This document shows positions 38,277 to 46,698 of a DNA stretch of 64,000 bases, one piece after another. The DNA is from Chryseomonas sp014190935. Lineage in GTDB: Bacteria > Pseudomonadota > Gammaproteobacteria > Pseudomonadales > Pseudomonadaceae. The translations under genes and the position numbers were made by a program. Location of the stretch: positions 434,001 through 498,000 of the forward strand of contig NZ_JACHVV010000003.1 of NCBI RefSeq assembly GCF_014190935.1, given 5' to 3'. Below the pieces are notes generated by a model. It was not told where the DNA came from. It saw only the letters and a list, made by a program, of their open reading frames with translations, and did not search any database. Position 1 is the stretch's first letter, and the number at the start of each line of letters is the position of its first letter.

Positions 38277-39146
38277 GTGAACCTCATGCAACACATTGCT
38301 CAATCCCGCCACCTGCTGCGCAAGTCGGAGCTCAAGGTCGCCGAGCAGGTCATGGTGGATCCGGCTGCCGTCATGCACAGCTCCATGGCCGACCTCGCCC
38401 ACAACGTCGGCGTCAGCGAGCCCACCATCGTGCGTTTCTGCCGCGCCATCGGCTGCGATGGCTTCCAGGATCTCAAGCTGCGCCTGGCGCAGAGCCTGGC
38501 GGCGGGGGCCAGTTTCGGCCAGTTCGCCATCCACGAGAACGATGCGGTAGAAGACTTCAGCCTGAAGATCTTCGACACTACCCTGCACACCCTCATGGAC
38601 GTGCGCGAGCGCCTGGACATGCGGGCGCTGGAAACGGCCATCGAGGCGATCGCCAAGGCGCAGCGGGTGATGTTCTACGGCTTCGGCGCCTCGGGCTCGG
38701 TGGCCAACGACGCCCAGCACAAGTTCTTTCGCCTGCAGCTCAGCGCCACCGCCTATTCCGATCCACACATGCAGGCCATGTCGGCGGCGACCCTGACGCC
38801 TTCCGACGCCGCCATCTGCATCTCCCAGTCGGGGCGTTCCAAAGACCTGCTGATCACCGCCAATCTGGTGCGCGACAACGGCGCCGCGCTGATCACCATC
38901 TGCCCGGGGCAGACGCCGCTGGCGGACCTGTCCACGGTCAATATCGCCATCGACGTGCACGAAGACACCGACATCTATGTGCCCCTGACCTCGCGCATCG
39001 CCCACCTGGTGGTGATCGATGTGCTGGCCATGGGCGTGGCCATGTCGCGGGGGCCGGCGCTGGTCGAGCATCTCAAGAGCGTGAAGCGCAGCCTGCGCAG
39101 TCTGCGGCTGTCGTCGAAGTCGACCAAGCACAGCGACACCCAATAG
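38277..39146 (+). CDS. rccR: RpiR-family regulator RccR
   Basis: RpiR family: N-terminal helix-turn-helix (residues 1-75; MADLAHNVGVSEPTIVRFCRAIGC) and C-terminal SIS sugar-phosphate domain (residues ~125-265). It matches P. aeruginosa PA5438, not HexR, and sits next to pycR-pycA-pycB as PA5438 does. RccR senses KDPG and controls pyruvate and glyoxylate-shunt genes. GTG 38277 gives MNLMQHIAQSRHLLRKSE; ATG 38286 is an alternative. Confidence 0.85.
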   Translation: MNLMQHIAQSRHLLRKSELKVAEQVMVDPAAVMHSSMADLAHNVGVSEPTIVRFCRAIGCDGFQDLKLRLAQSLAAGASFGQFAIHENDAVEDFSLKIFDTTLHTLMDVRERLDMRALETAIEAIAKAQRVMFYGFGASGSVANDAQHKFFRLQLSATAYSDPHMQAMSAATLTPSDAAICISQSGRSKDLLITANLVRDNGAALITICPGQTPLADLSTVNIAIDVHEDTDIYVPLTSRIAHLVVIDVLAMGVAMSRGPALVEHLKSVKRSLRSLRLSSKSTKHSDTQ

Positions 39147-39219
39147 TCGTCTAGCTGTCGCCAAACCGTCACCTGTTGGGGTGAAGCTGCCCATTCCGAT
39201 CCAGCCCGGAGGAATTGGC

Positions 39220-39441
39220 ATGACCGCTCTCATCCAGCAATCCAGCGTTCGTCTCGACAGCAAGACTCGCCGAAAGCTACAGGATCAACGGCGGATGAAA
39301 TTCCGCCGCGCCATCGAAGCCCGTGCCGAAGAACAGCGACTCGCCGTGGAACTCGATGAACTGCTGTTTCTCAATCAGCTGCTGGACGAACGCCAGGCCC
39401 AGCGCCGGCAGCAGGCTCCAGGGCAATACCTAACGCATTGA
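39220..39441 (+). CDS. Small conserved-looking protein of unknown function
   Basis: A 73-residue charged protein, starting MTALIQQSSVRLDSKTRRKL, with a helical Arg/Glu-rich middle and LDELLFLNQLLDERQAQRR at the end. The start is supported by CGGAGGAATTGGC-ATG. Its last 71 bp overlap the 3' end of the convergent pycR gene. I do not recognise a family. The strong ribosome-binding site is the main support. Confidence 0.65.
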   Translation: MTALIQQSSVRLDSKTRRKLQDQRRMKFRRAIEARAEEQRLAVELDELLFLNQLLDERQAQRRQQAPGQYLTH

Positions 39442-40345
39442 TCAGGCTGCGCTGGCCGCGCAGATAGTCGACGAAGGCCTGGGCCACCGGCGACAGCGGC
39501 TTGCCGCGGACCTGGACCACGCACCAGGAACGGCGCAACGGCAGCTCGGCGACATCCAGCTCGACCAGGCTGCCCGCGGCGAGATCGCTGCGAATGGCCT
39601 GGCGCGGCAGCAGGGCCAGGCCGAGTCCGGCGCGGACCGCCTCGCGTTGCGCTTCGAAGGCGCCGATCTCCAGCTGTTCGGCGAAGTGCGCGCGCTTCTG
39701 CTTGAGGTAGTCCTCGCAGGCCTGGCGCGTGCCGGAGCCGACCTCGCGCACCAGCAGCGGATAGGCCGTCAGGTCGCGCAGGCTGAGTCCTTTCCGGCCG
39801 GCCAGGGCATGGCCCGGACGCGCCACGGCGACGATGGCATTGTCCAGCAGTGGCAGGAAATCCAGGTCCGCGTTGCTCGGCACCCCGGACATCAGCGCCA
39901 CGTCTTCGCGATTCTCCGTCAATCGCCGCAGCACCCGGGCATGGTTGCCCACGGTCAGCGCCAGGTCGACCTGGGGATGGCTGCTGCGGAACTGGCTGAA
40001 CAGGTGCGGCGCCAGGTACTGGGCGCTGCTTTCCACCCCCAGCCGCAGCTGACCGTGCAGGGCGCCGCGCAGATTCGACAGCTGCATGTCCAGGCTGCCC
40101 AGTCGGGCGAAGAGATCGCGTCCGGTCTGGCGCAGGGCCTCGCCGGCCTCGGTGAGGTAGAGGGTGCGATTGACGTAGTTGAACAGGGGCGCGCCCACCA
40201 CCTCTTCCAGCTGACGCACCTGCAGGCTCACCGCCGGCTGGGTCAGCGCCATGATGTCGGCCGCACGGCTGTAGGAGCGGGCCTCGCAGACGGCCTCGAA
40301 TACCTGCAACTGGCGAAAGGTGAGCCGCATTAGGGGCTTCCGCAT
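39371..40345 (-). CDS. pycR: LysR-family regulator of pyruvate carboxylase (PycR-like)
   Basis: LysR-type regulator of about 324 residues with an N-terminal winged helix (MRLTFRQLQVFEAVCEARSY; ALTQPAVSLQVRQLEEVVG) and a periplasmic-binding-like effector domain. It is divergent from pycA and matches the PA5437 position and sequence style. ATG 40345 (MRKPLMRL) is preferred over the upstream codon because the known family members start MRK. Three CCATAAG half-sites lie in the divergent gap. Confidence 0.85.
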   Translation of the reverse strand: MRKPLMRLTFRQLQVFEAVCEARSYSRAADIMALTQPAVSLQVRQLEEVVGAPLFNYVNRTLYLTEAGEALRQTGRDLFARLGSLDMQLSNLRGALHGQLRLGVESSAQYLAPHLFSQFRSSHPQVDLALTVGNHARVLRRLTENREDVALMSGVPSNADLDFLPLLDNAIVAVARPGHALAGRKGLSLRDLTAYPLLVREVGSGTRQACEDYLKQKRAHFAEQLEIGAFEAQREAVRAGLGLALLPRQAIRSDLAAGSLVELDVAELPLRRSWCVVQVRGKPLSPVAQAFVDYLRGQRSLINALGIALEPAAGAGPGVRPAAD

Positions 40346-40359
40346 AGGCATCTTCGAGA

Positions 40360-40410
40360 TCCATAAGGAATGACTTATGGAGTATCCAACAATTATTTAT
40401 TTTCCATAAG
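40360..40410. promoter_or_regulatory. Likely PycR operator in the pycR-pycA gap
   Basis: TCCATAAG (40360-40367), spacer GAATGA, CTTATGGA (40374-40381) is an 8-bp inverted repeat. A third half-site CCATAAG lies at 40404-40410. Such a palindrome plus a third half-site in the divergent gap is the usual LysR recognition and activation arrangement. Confidence 0.55.
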
Positions 40411-40483
40411 AGAGACCCTGGCGTAGCTTCAGGTCACCGGCAATAACAAGCGGCTGCAGGCTGCAGCAGACAAGGAGCCAGGT

Positions 40484-41899
40484 GTGATCAAGAAGATACT
40501 TATCGCCAATCGGGGCGAGATCGCCGTGCGCATCGTGCGTGCCTGTGCCGAGATGGGCATTCGCTCGGTGGCGGTCTACTCCGATGCCGATCGCCAAGCG
40601 CTCCACGTGAAACGTGCCGACGAAGCCCATGGGATCGGCAGCGATCCGCTGGAGGGTTATCTCAATCCGCGCAAGCTGGTGAATCTCGCCGTGGAGACCG
40701 GCTGCGACGCCCTGCATCCCGGCTACGGCTTCCTGTCCGAAAATGCCGAACTGGCGGAAATCTGCGCCCAGCGCGGCATTCGTTTCATCGGGCCGTCCGC
40801 CGAGGTCATCCGCCGCATGGGCGACAAGACCGAGGCGCGGCGCAGCATGATCGCCGCCGGCGTGCCCTGCACCCCCGGCACCGAGGGCAACGTGGCGGAC
40901 ATCGCCGAGGCGCTGCGCGAAGGAGATCGCCTCGGGTATCCGGTGATGCTCAAGGCCACCTCCGGCGGGGGCGGTCGCGGTATCCGCCGCTGCAATTCCC
41001 GCGAAGAGCTGGAGCAGGCCTATCCGCGGGTGATCTCCGAGGCGACCAAGGCCTTCGGCTCGGCCGAGGTGTTCCTCGAGAAGTGCATCGTCAATCCCAA
41101 GCACATCGAGGCGCAGATCCTCGCCGACAGCCACGGCAATACCGTGCACCTGTTCGAGCGCGATTGCTCCATCCAGCGGCGTAACCAGAAGCTGATCGAG
41201 ATCGCGCCCAGCCCCCAGCTGACCCCCGAACAGCGCGCCTACATCGGCGACCTGGCGGTGCGCGCGGCCAAGGCGGTGGGCTACGAGAACGCCGGCACCG
41301 TGGAATTCCTGCTCGCCGAGGGCGAGGTCTATTTCATGGAGATGAACACCCGGGTGCAGGTGGAGCACACCATCACCGAGGAAATCACCGGCATCGACAT
41401 CGTTCGCGAGCAGATTCGCATCGCCTCGGGGCTGCCGCTGTCCTTCGCCCAGGAAGACGTCCAGCACCGCGGTTTCGCCCTGCAGTTCCGCATCAATGCC
41501 GAGGACCCGAAGAACAACTTCCTGCCGAGCTTCGGCAAGATCACCCGCTACTACGCGCCGGGCGGACCCGGGGTGCGCACCGACACCGCCATCTACACCG
41601 GCTACGTGATCCCGCCGTACTACGACTCCATGTGCCTCAAGCTGATCGTCTGGGCACTGACCTGGGAAGAGGCCATGGATCGCGGCCTGCGCGCCCTGGA
41701 CGACATGCGCGTGCAGGGAGTGAAGACCACCGCGCCCTATTACGAGGCCATCCTGCGCGATCCGGAATTCCGCAGCGGGCGTTTCAACACCAGCTTCGTG
41801 GAAAGCCATCCGGAGCTGACCCAGTACTCGATCAAGCGCAACCCGACGCACCTGGCCATCGCCATCGCCGCCGCCATCGCCGCCCACGCCGGTCTGTAA
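40484..41899 (+). CDS. pycA: Pyruvate carboxylase subunit A (biotin carboxylase)
   Basis: ATP-dependent carboxylation of biotin, the first half-reaction to oxaloacetate. The 471 residues have KILIANRGEIAVRIVRACAE, the ATP-grasp glycine loop KATSGGGGRGIRR near residue 160, and EMNTRVQVEHTITEEITG near residue 287. GTG 40484 has AAGGAG upstream. Two-gene anaplerotic enzyme with pycB, 13 bp downstream. The AccC of acetyl-CoA carboxylase is the main alternative, but the partner gene fixes the call. Confidence 0.93.
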   Translation: MIKKILIANRGEIAVRIVRACAEMGIRSVAVYSDADRQALHVKRADEAHGIGSDPLEGYLNPRKLVNLAVETGCDALHPGYGFLSENAELAEICAQRGIRFIGPSAEVIRRMGDKTEARRSMIAAGVPCTPGTEGNVADIAEALREGDRLGYPVMLKATSGGGGRGIRRCNSREELEQAYPRVISEATKAFGSAEVFLEKCIVNPKHIEAQILADSHGNTVHLFERDCSIQRRNQKLIEIAPSPQLTPEQRAYIGDLAVRAAKAVGYENAGTVEFLLAEGEVYFMEMNTRVQVEHTITEEITGIDIVREQIRIASGLPLSFAQEDVQHRGFALQFRINAEDPKNNFLPSFGKITRYYAPGGPGVRTDTAIYTGYVIPPYYDSMCLKLIVWALTWEEAMDRGLRALDDMRVQGVKTTAPYYEAILRDPEFRSGRFNTSFVESHPELTQYSIKRNPTHLAIAIAAAIAAHAGL

Positions 41900-41912
41900 G
41901 GACGACAGAACA

Positions 41913-43718
41913 ATGAAAAGCATCCAGATCACCGACACCATCCTGCGCGACGCCCACCAATCGCTGCTGGCGACCCGCATGCGCACCGAAGACATGCTGC
42001 CGATCTGCGCCAAGCTCGACCAGGTCGGCTACTGGTCGCTGGAAGTCTGGGGCGGCGCCACCTTCGACGCCTGCGTGCGCTTCCTCAAGGAAGACCCCTG
42101 GGAGCGTCTGCGCCAGCTGCGCCAGGCGCTGCCCAACACCCGGCTGCAGATGCTCCTGCGCGGCCAGAATCTGCTCGGCTACCGGCACTACAGCGACGAC
42201 GTGGTCGAGGCCTTTGTCGAGCGCGCCGCGGCCAATGGCACCGACGTCTTCCGCATCTTCGACGCGATGAACGACGTGCGTAACCTGGAAACCGCCATCC
42301 GCGCGGTCAAGGCCAGCGGCAAGCATGCCCAGGGCACTCTCTGCTACACCACCAGCCCGGTGCACACCGTCGCGGCCTTCGTCGACCAGGCGCGGCGCAT
42401 GGCCGACTTGGGCGTGGACTCCATCGCCATCAAGGACATGGCCGGTCTGCTGACGCCCTATGCCACCGGCGAGCTGGTCAAGGCGCTCAAGGCGGCCCTG
42501 AGCCTGGACGTGGTGGTGCACTCCCATGACACCGCCGGGGTGGCCGCCATGTGCCAGCTCAAGGCGGTGGAGAACGGCGCCGATCGCATCGACACGGCCA
42601 TCTCCAGCCTGGCCTGGGGCACCAGCCACCCGGGGACTGAATCCATGGTCGCGGCCCTGCGCGATACGCCCTACGACACCGGCCTGAACCTGGAGCTGCT
42701 GCAGGAGATCGGCCTGTACTTCCATGCGGTGCGCAAGAAGTACCACCAGTTCGAGAGTGAATTCACCGGGGTCGACACCCGGGTGCAGGTCAACCAGGTG
42801 CCGGGCGGCATGATCTCCAACCTGGCCAACCAGTTGCGCGAGCAGGGCGCGCTCAATCGCATGAACGAGGTGCTGGAAGAGATCCCGCGGGTGCGCAAGG
42901 ACCTGGGCTATCCGCCCCTGGTGACCCCGACCTCGCAGATCGTCGGTACCCAGGCCTTCTTCAATGTCCTGGCCGGCGAGCGCTACAAGACCATCACCAA
43001 CGAGGTGAAGCTTTATCTGCAGGGCCGCTACGGCAAGGCGCCGGGCGCCATTTGCGAGCAACTGCGCAAGCAGGCCATCGGCCAGGAAGAGGTGATCGAG
43101 GTACGGCCGGCCGATCTGCTCAGCCCCGAGCTCACACGGCTGCGCACCGAGATCGGCGACCTGGCCAAAAGCGAAGAGGATGTGATGACCTTCGCCATGT
43201 TCCCCGACATCGGGCGCAAGTTCCTCGAGGAACGCGCCGCCGGGACTCTGGTGCCGGAAGCCCTGCTGCCCATTCCCAGCGCGGATGGTGTGGCCGCGGT
43301 GGGTGGCCAGGGCGTGCCGACCGCCTTCAGCGTCGACGTGCACGGTGAGACCTATCAGGTGGACATCACCGGTATCGGCCTCAAGAGCGAAGGCAAGCGG
43401 CACTTCTACCTGTCCATCGACGGGGTGCCGGAAGAGGTGGTGTTCGAGGCCAGTGGCGACTTCGTCGCCGAGGGCGGTCAGCGGCGGCGCCAGGCGGAGC
43501 GTCCGGGCGACGTCAGCACCACCATGCCGGGCAACATCGTCGAGGTGCTGGTCAAGGAGGGTGATCAGGTCAAGGCCGGGCAGGGCGTGCTGGTCACCGA
43601 AGCCATGAAGATGGAAACCGAGATCCAGTCCCCCATCGCCGGCACCGTCACCGCGGTACGGGTGGCCAAGGGCGACCGGGTCAATCCGGGTGAAGTCCTG
43701 ATTGAAATCGAAGGCTGA
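41913..43718 (+). CDS. pycB: Pyruvate carboxylase subunit B (carboxyltransferase and biotin carrier)
   Basis: Transfers CO2 from biotin to pyruvate. The 601 residues contain the carboxyltransferase barrel (DTILRDAHQSLLATRMRTED; later IKDMAGLLTP, VHSHDTAGVAAM) and a C-terminal biotinyl domain whose lysine lies in EAMKME near residue 568. Also called oxaloacetate decarboxylase alpha subunit, but no OadB/OadG genes are present. The operon ends at a terminator 20 bp later. Confidence 0.95.
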   Translation: MKSIQITDTILRDAHQSLLATRMRTEDMLPICAKLDQVGYWSLEVWGGATFDACVRFLKEDPWERLRQLRQALPNTRLQMLLRGQNLLGYRHYSDDVVEAFVERAAANGTDVFRIFDAMNDVRNLETAIRAVKASGKHAQGTLCYTTSPVHTVAAFVDQARRMADLGVDSIAIKDMAGLLTPYATGELVKALKAALSLDVVVHSHDTAGVAAMCQLKAVENGADRIDTAISSLAWGTSHPGTESMVAALRDTPYDTGLNLELLQEIGLYFHAVRKKYHQFESEFTGVDTRVQVNQVPGGMISNLANQLREQGALNRMNEVLEEIPRVRKDLGYPPLVTPTSQIVGTQAFFNVLAGERYKTITNEVKLYLQGRYGKAPGAICEQLRKQAIGQEEVIEVRPADLLSPELTRLRTEIGDLAKSEEDVMTFAMFPDIGRKFLEERAAGTLVPEALLPIPSADGVAAVGGQGVPTAFSVDVHGETYQVDITGIGLKSEGKRHFYLSIDGVPEEVVFEASGDFVAEGGQRRRQAERPGDVSTTMPGNIVEVLVKEGDQVKAGQGVLVTEAMKMETEIQSPIAGTVTAVRVAKGDRVNPGEVLIEIEG

Positions 43719-43737
43719 GATCCCTTCGATTTCCCTT

Positions 43738-43760
43738 GGGGCCACTAGGCCCCTTTTTTT
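43738..43760 (+). terminator. Rho-independent terminator of pycAB
   Basis: GGGGCC, loop ACTA, GGCCCC followed by seven T residues, 20 bp after the pycB stop. Confidence 0.93.
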
Positions 43761-43827
43761 ATGGGCGGTTTCTATCCATTCGATTGAGAAAAAGCACTAA
43801 CACCTCTCGATAGGGTCTGCTATTTAA

Positions 43828-43843
43828 TATAGCCAAGGCTATA
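43828..43843. promoter_or_regulatory. MntR-box-like operator upstream of the 43-residue gene
   Basis: TATAGCC-AA-GGCTATA is a perfect 7-2-7 inverted repeat. It matches the core ATAGC-N-AAGGCTAT of the known MntR box of sitABCD and mntH in enterobacteria. A -10-like TTTAAT (43823-43828) abuts it. The flanking sequence from 43801 to 43845 is repeated almost exactly before sitA (44131-44174). Confidence 0.75.
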
Positions 43844-43864
43844 ACGATCCCGGGAGGATTCGCG

Positions 43865-43996
43865 ATGCTGAAAGAACTCAAGAAACGCGCCCTGCGCGGT
43901 CTGCTGGACAAGCTGCTCGACGGACACGCCGAACGTCGCGCGCTGGAAACCCCGCCCGAGCGTCCTCGCGGCATGACGGCCCACGCCGCGCACTGA
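43865..43996 (+). CDS. Small protein (43 residues) in the manganese locus, possible MntS analogue
   Basis: The protein MLKELKKRALRGLLDKLLDG(...)TAHAAH is too short for usual ORF calling. Its ATG at 43865 has GGGAGG upstream, and it has its own MntR-box-type element and its own terminator (44042-44077), so it is a monocistronic transcript. The N-terminal half is an amphipathic basic helix; the second half is Arg/Pro-rich. E. coli MntS is a 42-residue protein repressed by MntR that raises intracellular Mn. I see no clear sequence identity with MntS, so the analogy is by size, context and regulation only. Confidence 0.6.
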   Translation: MLKELKKRALRGLLDKLLDGHAERRALETPPERPRGMTAHAAH

Positions 43997-44041
43997 TCCC
44001 CGCCGATCAGGCAGGGGCCGCTCAGCCTCTACCGCACTCAT

Positions 44042-44077
44042 AGGCGCCTTCGCTGTGTCCTGAGCGAGGCGCCTTTT
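44042..44077 (+). terminator. Terminator of the small-protein transcript
   Basis: AGGCGCC (44042-44048) pairs with GGCGCCT (44068-44074), extended by CGCT/AGCG, then TTTT. It separates the small gene from the sitA promoter. Confidence 0.85.
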
Positions 44078-44156
44078 CCTGTTCGTCTCTGTCCTAGACC
44101 CCTCTCATCCCAGGTTACAAAGTCTCCCTGCACCTCTGATAGGTTGTGCTATCTAA

Positions 44157-44172
44157 TTTAGCCAAGGCTATA
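44157..44172. promoter_or_regulatory. MntR-box-like operator upstream of sitA
   Basis: TTTAGCC-AA-GGCTATA is the same element as at 43828 with one changed base. It lies 21 bp before the sitA ATG. A -10-like TCTAAT (44152-44157) overlaps it, so repression by a DtxR/MntR-family protein in manganese-replete cells is expected. Confidence 0.75.
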
Positions 44173-44192
44173 ACCACCGAGAGGCGGGCAGG

Positions 44193-45086
44193 ATGCTAGA
44201 GAAGACGAGACGCTGGACCCTGGTGGGTCTGCTGGGATTGCTGTTGGCGAATGCCGCCCAGGCCGCCGAGCCGTTCAAGGTGGTCACCACCTTCACGGTG
44301 ATCGCCGACATGGCGCGCAACGTGGCGGGCGACGCCGCGCGGGTGGAATCCATCACCAAGCCCGGCGCCGAGATCCACAACTACCAGCCCACTCCGGGCG
44401 ATCTGCTCAAGACGCGCGATGCCCAGCTGGTGCTGTGGAACGGCCTCAATCTGGAGCTCTGGTTCGAGCGCTTCTTCAGCCGCATGAAGGACGTGCCCAG
44501 CGCGGTGGTCTCCCGGGGCGTCGAGCCCATCGCCATCGCCCAGGGCCCCTATGCCGGCAAGCCCAATCCCCATGCCTGGATGTCACCCCGGGCAGCGCTG
44601 ATCTACGTCGACAACATCCGCGATGCCTTGATGCAGCACGACCCGGCCCAGGCCGACACCTATCGTCGTAACGCCGAGGCCTACAAGGCGCGCATCACCG
44701 CCACCCTCGAACCCCTGCGCCAGCAACTGCAGGCGATTCCCGAACAGCGGCGCTGGTTGGTGTCCAGCGAGGGCGCCTTCAGCTACCTGGCGCGCGACCT
44801 GGGGCTCAGGGAGCTCTATCTCTGGCCGATCAACGCCGATGCCCAGGGCACGCCGCAGCAGGTCCGCCGCGTGATCGAGATGGTGCGCGCCGAGCGGATT
44901 CCGGCGGTGTTCAGCGAAAGCACGGTTTCCGCCGCACCGGCCGAGCAGGTGGCGCGGGAGAGCGGCGCCCGCTACGGCGGGGTGCTCTATGTGGATTCCC
45001 TGAGCGCGGCCGAGGGGCCGGTGCCCACCTATCTCGACCTGCTGCGGGTCACCACCGAAACCCTGGTGAAGGGGCTGGCGCCATGA
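44193..45086 (+). CDS. sitA: Metal ABC transporter substrate-binding protein, SitA/MntC type
   Basis: Periplasmic receptor for Mn2+ (or Fe2+), 297 residues with a signal peptide (MLEKTRRWTLVGLLGLLLANAAQA). The metal ligands form the H-H-E-D set typical of Mn/Fe-type cluster A-I proteins: H62 (EIHNYQ), His in NPHAWMSP, Glu in VSSEGAF, and Asp in YVDSLS. Zn-type ZnuA has a third His instead of the Glu. First gene of a four-gene operon with stop/start overlaps. Confidence 0.88.
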   Translation: MLEKTRRWTLVGLLGLLLANAAQAAEPFKVVTTFTVIADMARNVAGDAARVESITKPGAEIHNYQPTPGDLLKTRDAQLVLWNGLNLELWFERFFSRMKDVPSAVVSRGVEPIAIAQGPYAGKPNPHAWMSPRAALIYVDNIRDALMQHDPAQADTYRRNAEAYKARITATLEPLRQQLQAIPEQRRWLVSSEGAFSYLARDLGLRELYLWPINADAQGTPQQVRRVIEMVRAERIPAVFSESTVSAAPAEQVARESGARYGGVLYVDSLSAAEGPVPTYLDLLRVTTETLVKGLAP

Positions 45087-45844
45087 TCGCGCTCGACGGG
45101 GTCGGCGTGACCTATCGCAATGGCCATACCGCCCTGCGCGACGCCAGTCTGGTGGTGCCCGGCGGCTCCATCACCGCCCTGGTGGGCGTCAATGGCAGCG
45201 GCAAGTCGACGCTGTTCAAGGCGATCATGGGCTTCGTGCCCCTGCGCAGCGGCCAGGTGCGGGTCGATGACCTGCCGGTGGCCCAGGCGCTCAAGCGCAA
45301 CCTCGTCGCCTACGTCCCCCAGAGCGAAGACGTGGACTGGGATTTTCCGGTGCGGGTGGAAGACGTGGTGCTCATGGGTCGCTATGGCCGGATGAATTTC
45401 CTGCGCCTGGCCCGCGCCGCCGATCACCAGGCGGTGGACGCCGCTCTGGCCCGGGTGGGGCTGACCGAATTGCGCAAGCGGCAGATCGGCGAACTCTCCG
45501 GTGGCCAGAAGAAACGCGTCTTTCTCGCCCGCGCCCTGGCCCAGGACAGCCGGGTGATCCTCTTGGACGAACCCTTCACCGGGGTGGACGCCACCTCCGA
45601 GCGCGCCATCATCGAGTTGCTCCAGGCCCTGCGCGCCGAGGGTCGCTCGATGCTGGTGTCGACCCACGACCTGGCCAGCATCGAGCGCTTCTGCGACCGC
45701 ACCGTGTTGCTCGATAGGACCGTGCTGGCCCAGGGGCCGACGGCCGAGGTCTTTACCCGCGAAAATCTGGAACGCACCTTTGGCGGCGCCCTGCGGCTGT
45801 TCGAGGCTGGCCAGGCGGAGCCGCGGCGGCGGGAGCGTGCCTGA
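45083..45844 (+). CDS. sitB: Metal ABC transporter ATP-binding protein, SitB type
   Basis: ATPase of 253 residues with Walker A GVNGSGKST near residue 34, signature LSGGQKKRVFLAR near residue 137 and Walker B VILLDEPFTGVD. The start overlaps the sitA stop (ATGA), and the next permease overlaps its stop, so the subunits are coupled. Confidence 0.9.
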   Translation: MIALDGVGVTYRNGHTALRDASLVVPGGSITALVGVNGSGKSTLFKAIMGFVPLRSGQVRVDDLPVAQALKRNLVAYVPQSEDVDWDFPVRVEDVVLMGRYGRMNFLRLARAADHQAVDAALARVGLTELRKRQIGELSGGQKKRVFLARALAQDSRVILLDEPFTGVDATSERAIIELLQALRAEGRSMLVSTHDLASIERFCDRTVLLDRTVLAQGPTAEVFTRENLERTFGGALRLFEAGQAEPRRRERA

Positions 45845-46698
45845 TGGAAGGGCTGCTGGAACCCCTGACTTACGGCTACATGAGAAATGCCCTGGGCGCG
45901 GCGGCGCTGGTGGGCGGGTTGTGCGCCTTTCTTTCCGCCTATCTGATGCTCAAGGGCTGGTCGCTGATCGGTGATGCCCTGTCCCACGCCGTGGTGCCCG
46001 GCGTGGCCGGCGCCTATCTGCTCGGCCTGCCGCTGGCGCTGGGCGCCTTTCTCGCCGGTGGCGCGGCGGCCGGGGCCATGCTCGGCCTGCGGCAGTACAC
46101 CCGGCTCAAGGAAGACGTCATCATCGGGCTGATCTTCAGCGCCTTCTTTGGCGGCGGGCTGTTCCTGGTCTCGCTGGCACCGGTGGCGGTGGACATCCAG
46201 ACCATCGTCTTCGGCAACATCCTGGCCATCACCCCCGAGGCCAGTCGCCAGTTGCTGATCATCGCCGCCGTCTCCCTGCTGGTGCTGCTGCTGAAGTGGC
46301 GCGACCTGCTGCTGGTGTTCTTCGACGAAGGCCAGGCGCGCGCCTGCGGCCTCAATCCCACCCTGTACCGGCTACTGTTCTTTACCCTGCTAGCGCTGAG
46401 CACCGTGGCGGCGATGCAGACGGTGGGCGCCTTTCTGGTCATCGCCCTGGTGGTGACGCCGGGGGCGACGGCCTATCTGCTCAGCGACCGCTTTTCCCGG
46501 GTGGTGCTGATCAGCGTGGCCATCGGCGTCGGCAGCGGACTGCTGGGCACCTACCTCAGCTACTTCCTTGACGGCGCCACCGGGGGCTGCGTGGTGGTCT
46601 TGCAGACCCTGATCTTCCTGCTGGCCTTCGTCCTGGCGCCGCGGCACGGCCTGCTGGCCAACCGCCGCCGGGCGCGCCAGACGGCGGAGGCGGGCTGA
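45844..46698 (+). CDS. sitC: Metal ABC transporter permease, SitC type
   Basis: Permease of 284 residues with about eight membrane helices. The family stretch LKGWSLIGDALSHAVVPGVAGAYLLG is near residue 38 and VVTPGATAYLLSDRF is in the C-terminal part. The one-base TGATG overlaps on both sides mark the operon. Confidence 0.9.
   Translation: MEGLLEPLTYGYMRNALGAAALVGGLCAFLSAYLMLKGWSLIGDALSHAVVPGVAGAYLLGLPLALGAFLAGGAAAGAMLGLRQYTRLKEDVIIGLIFSAFFGGGLFLVSLAPVAVDIQTIVFGNILAITPEASRQLLIIAAVSLLVLLLKWRDLLLVFFDEGQARACGLNPTLYRLLFFTLLALSTVAAMQTVGAFLVIALVVTPGATAYLLSDRFSRVVLISVAIGVGSGLLGTYLSYFLDGATGGCVVVLQTLIFLLAFVLAPRHGLLANRRRARQTAEAG

Noticed and set aside
38277..39146. Annotation of the RpiR regulator as HexR
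   Set aside because: The sequence begins MNLMQHIAQSRHLLRKSE and sits by pycR-pycAB like PA5438; P. aeruginosa HexR has a different N-terminus and lies by zwf.
40599..40614. Third parS-like site in pycA (CCACGTGAAAC core)
   Set aside because: Three outer bases differ from the consensus and the site lies in codons for a conserved enzyme; too weak to call.
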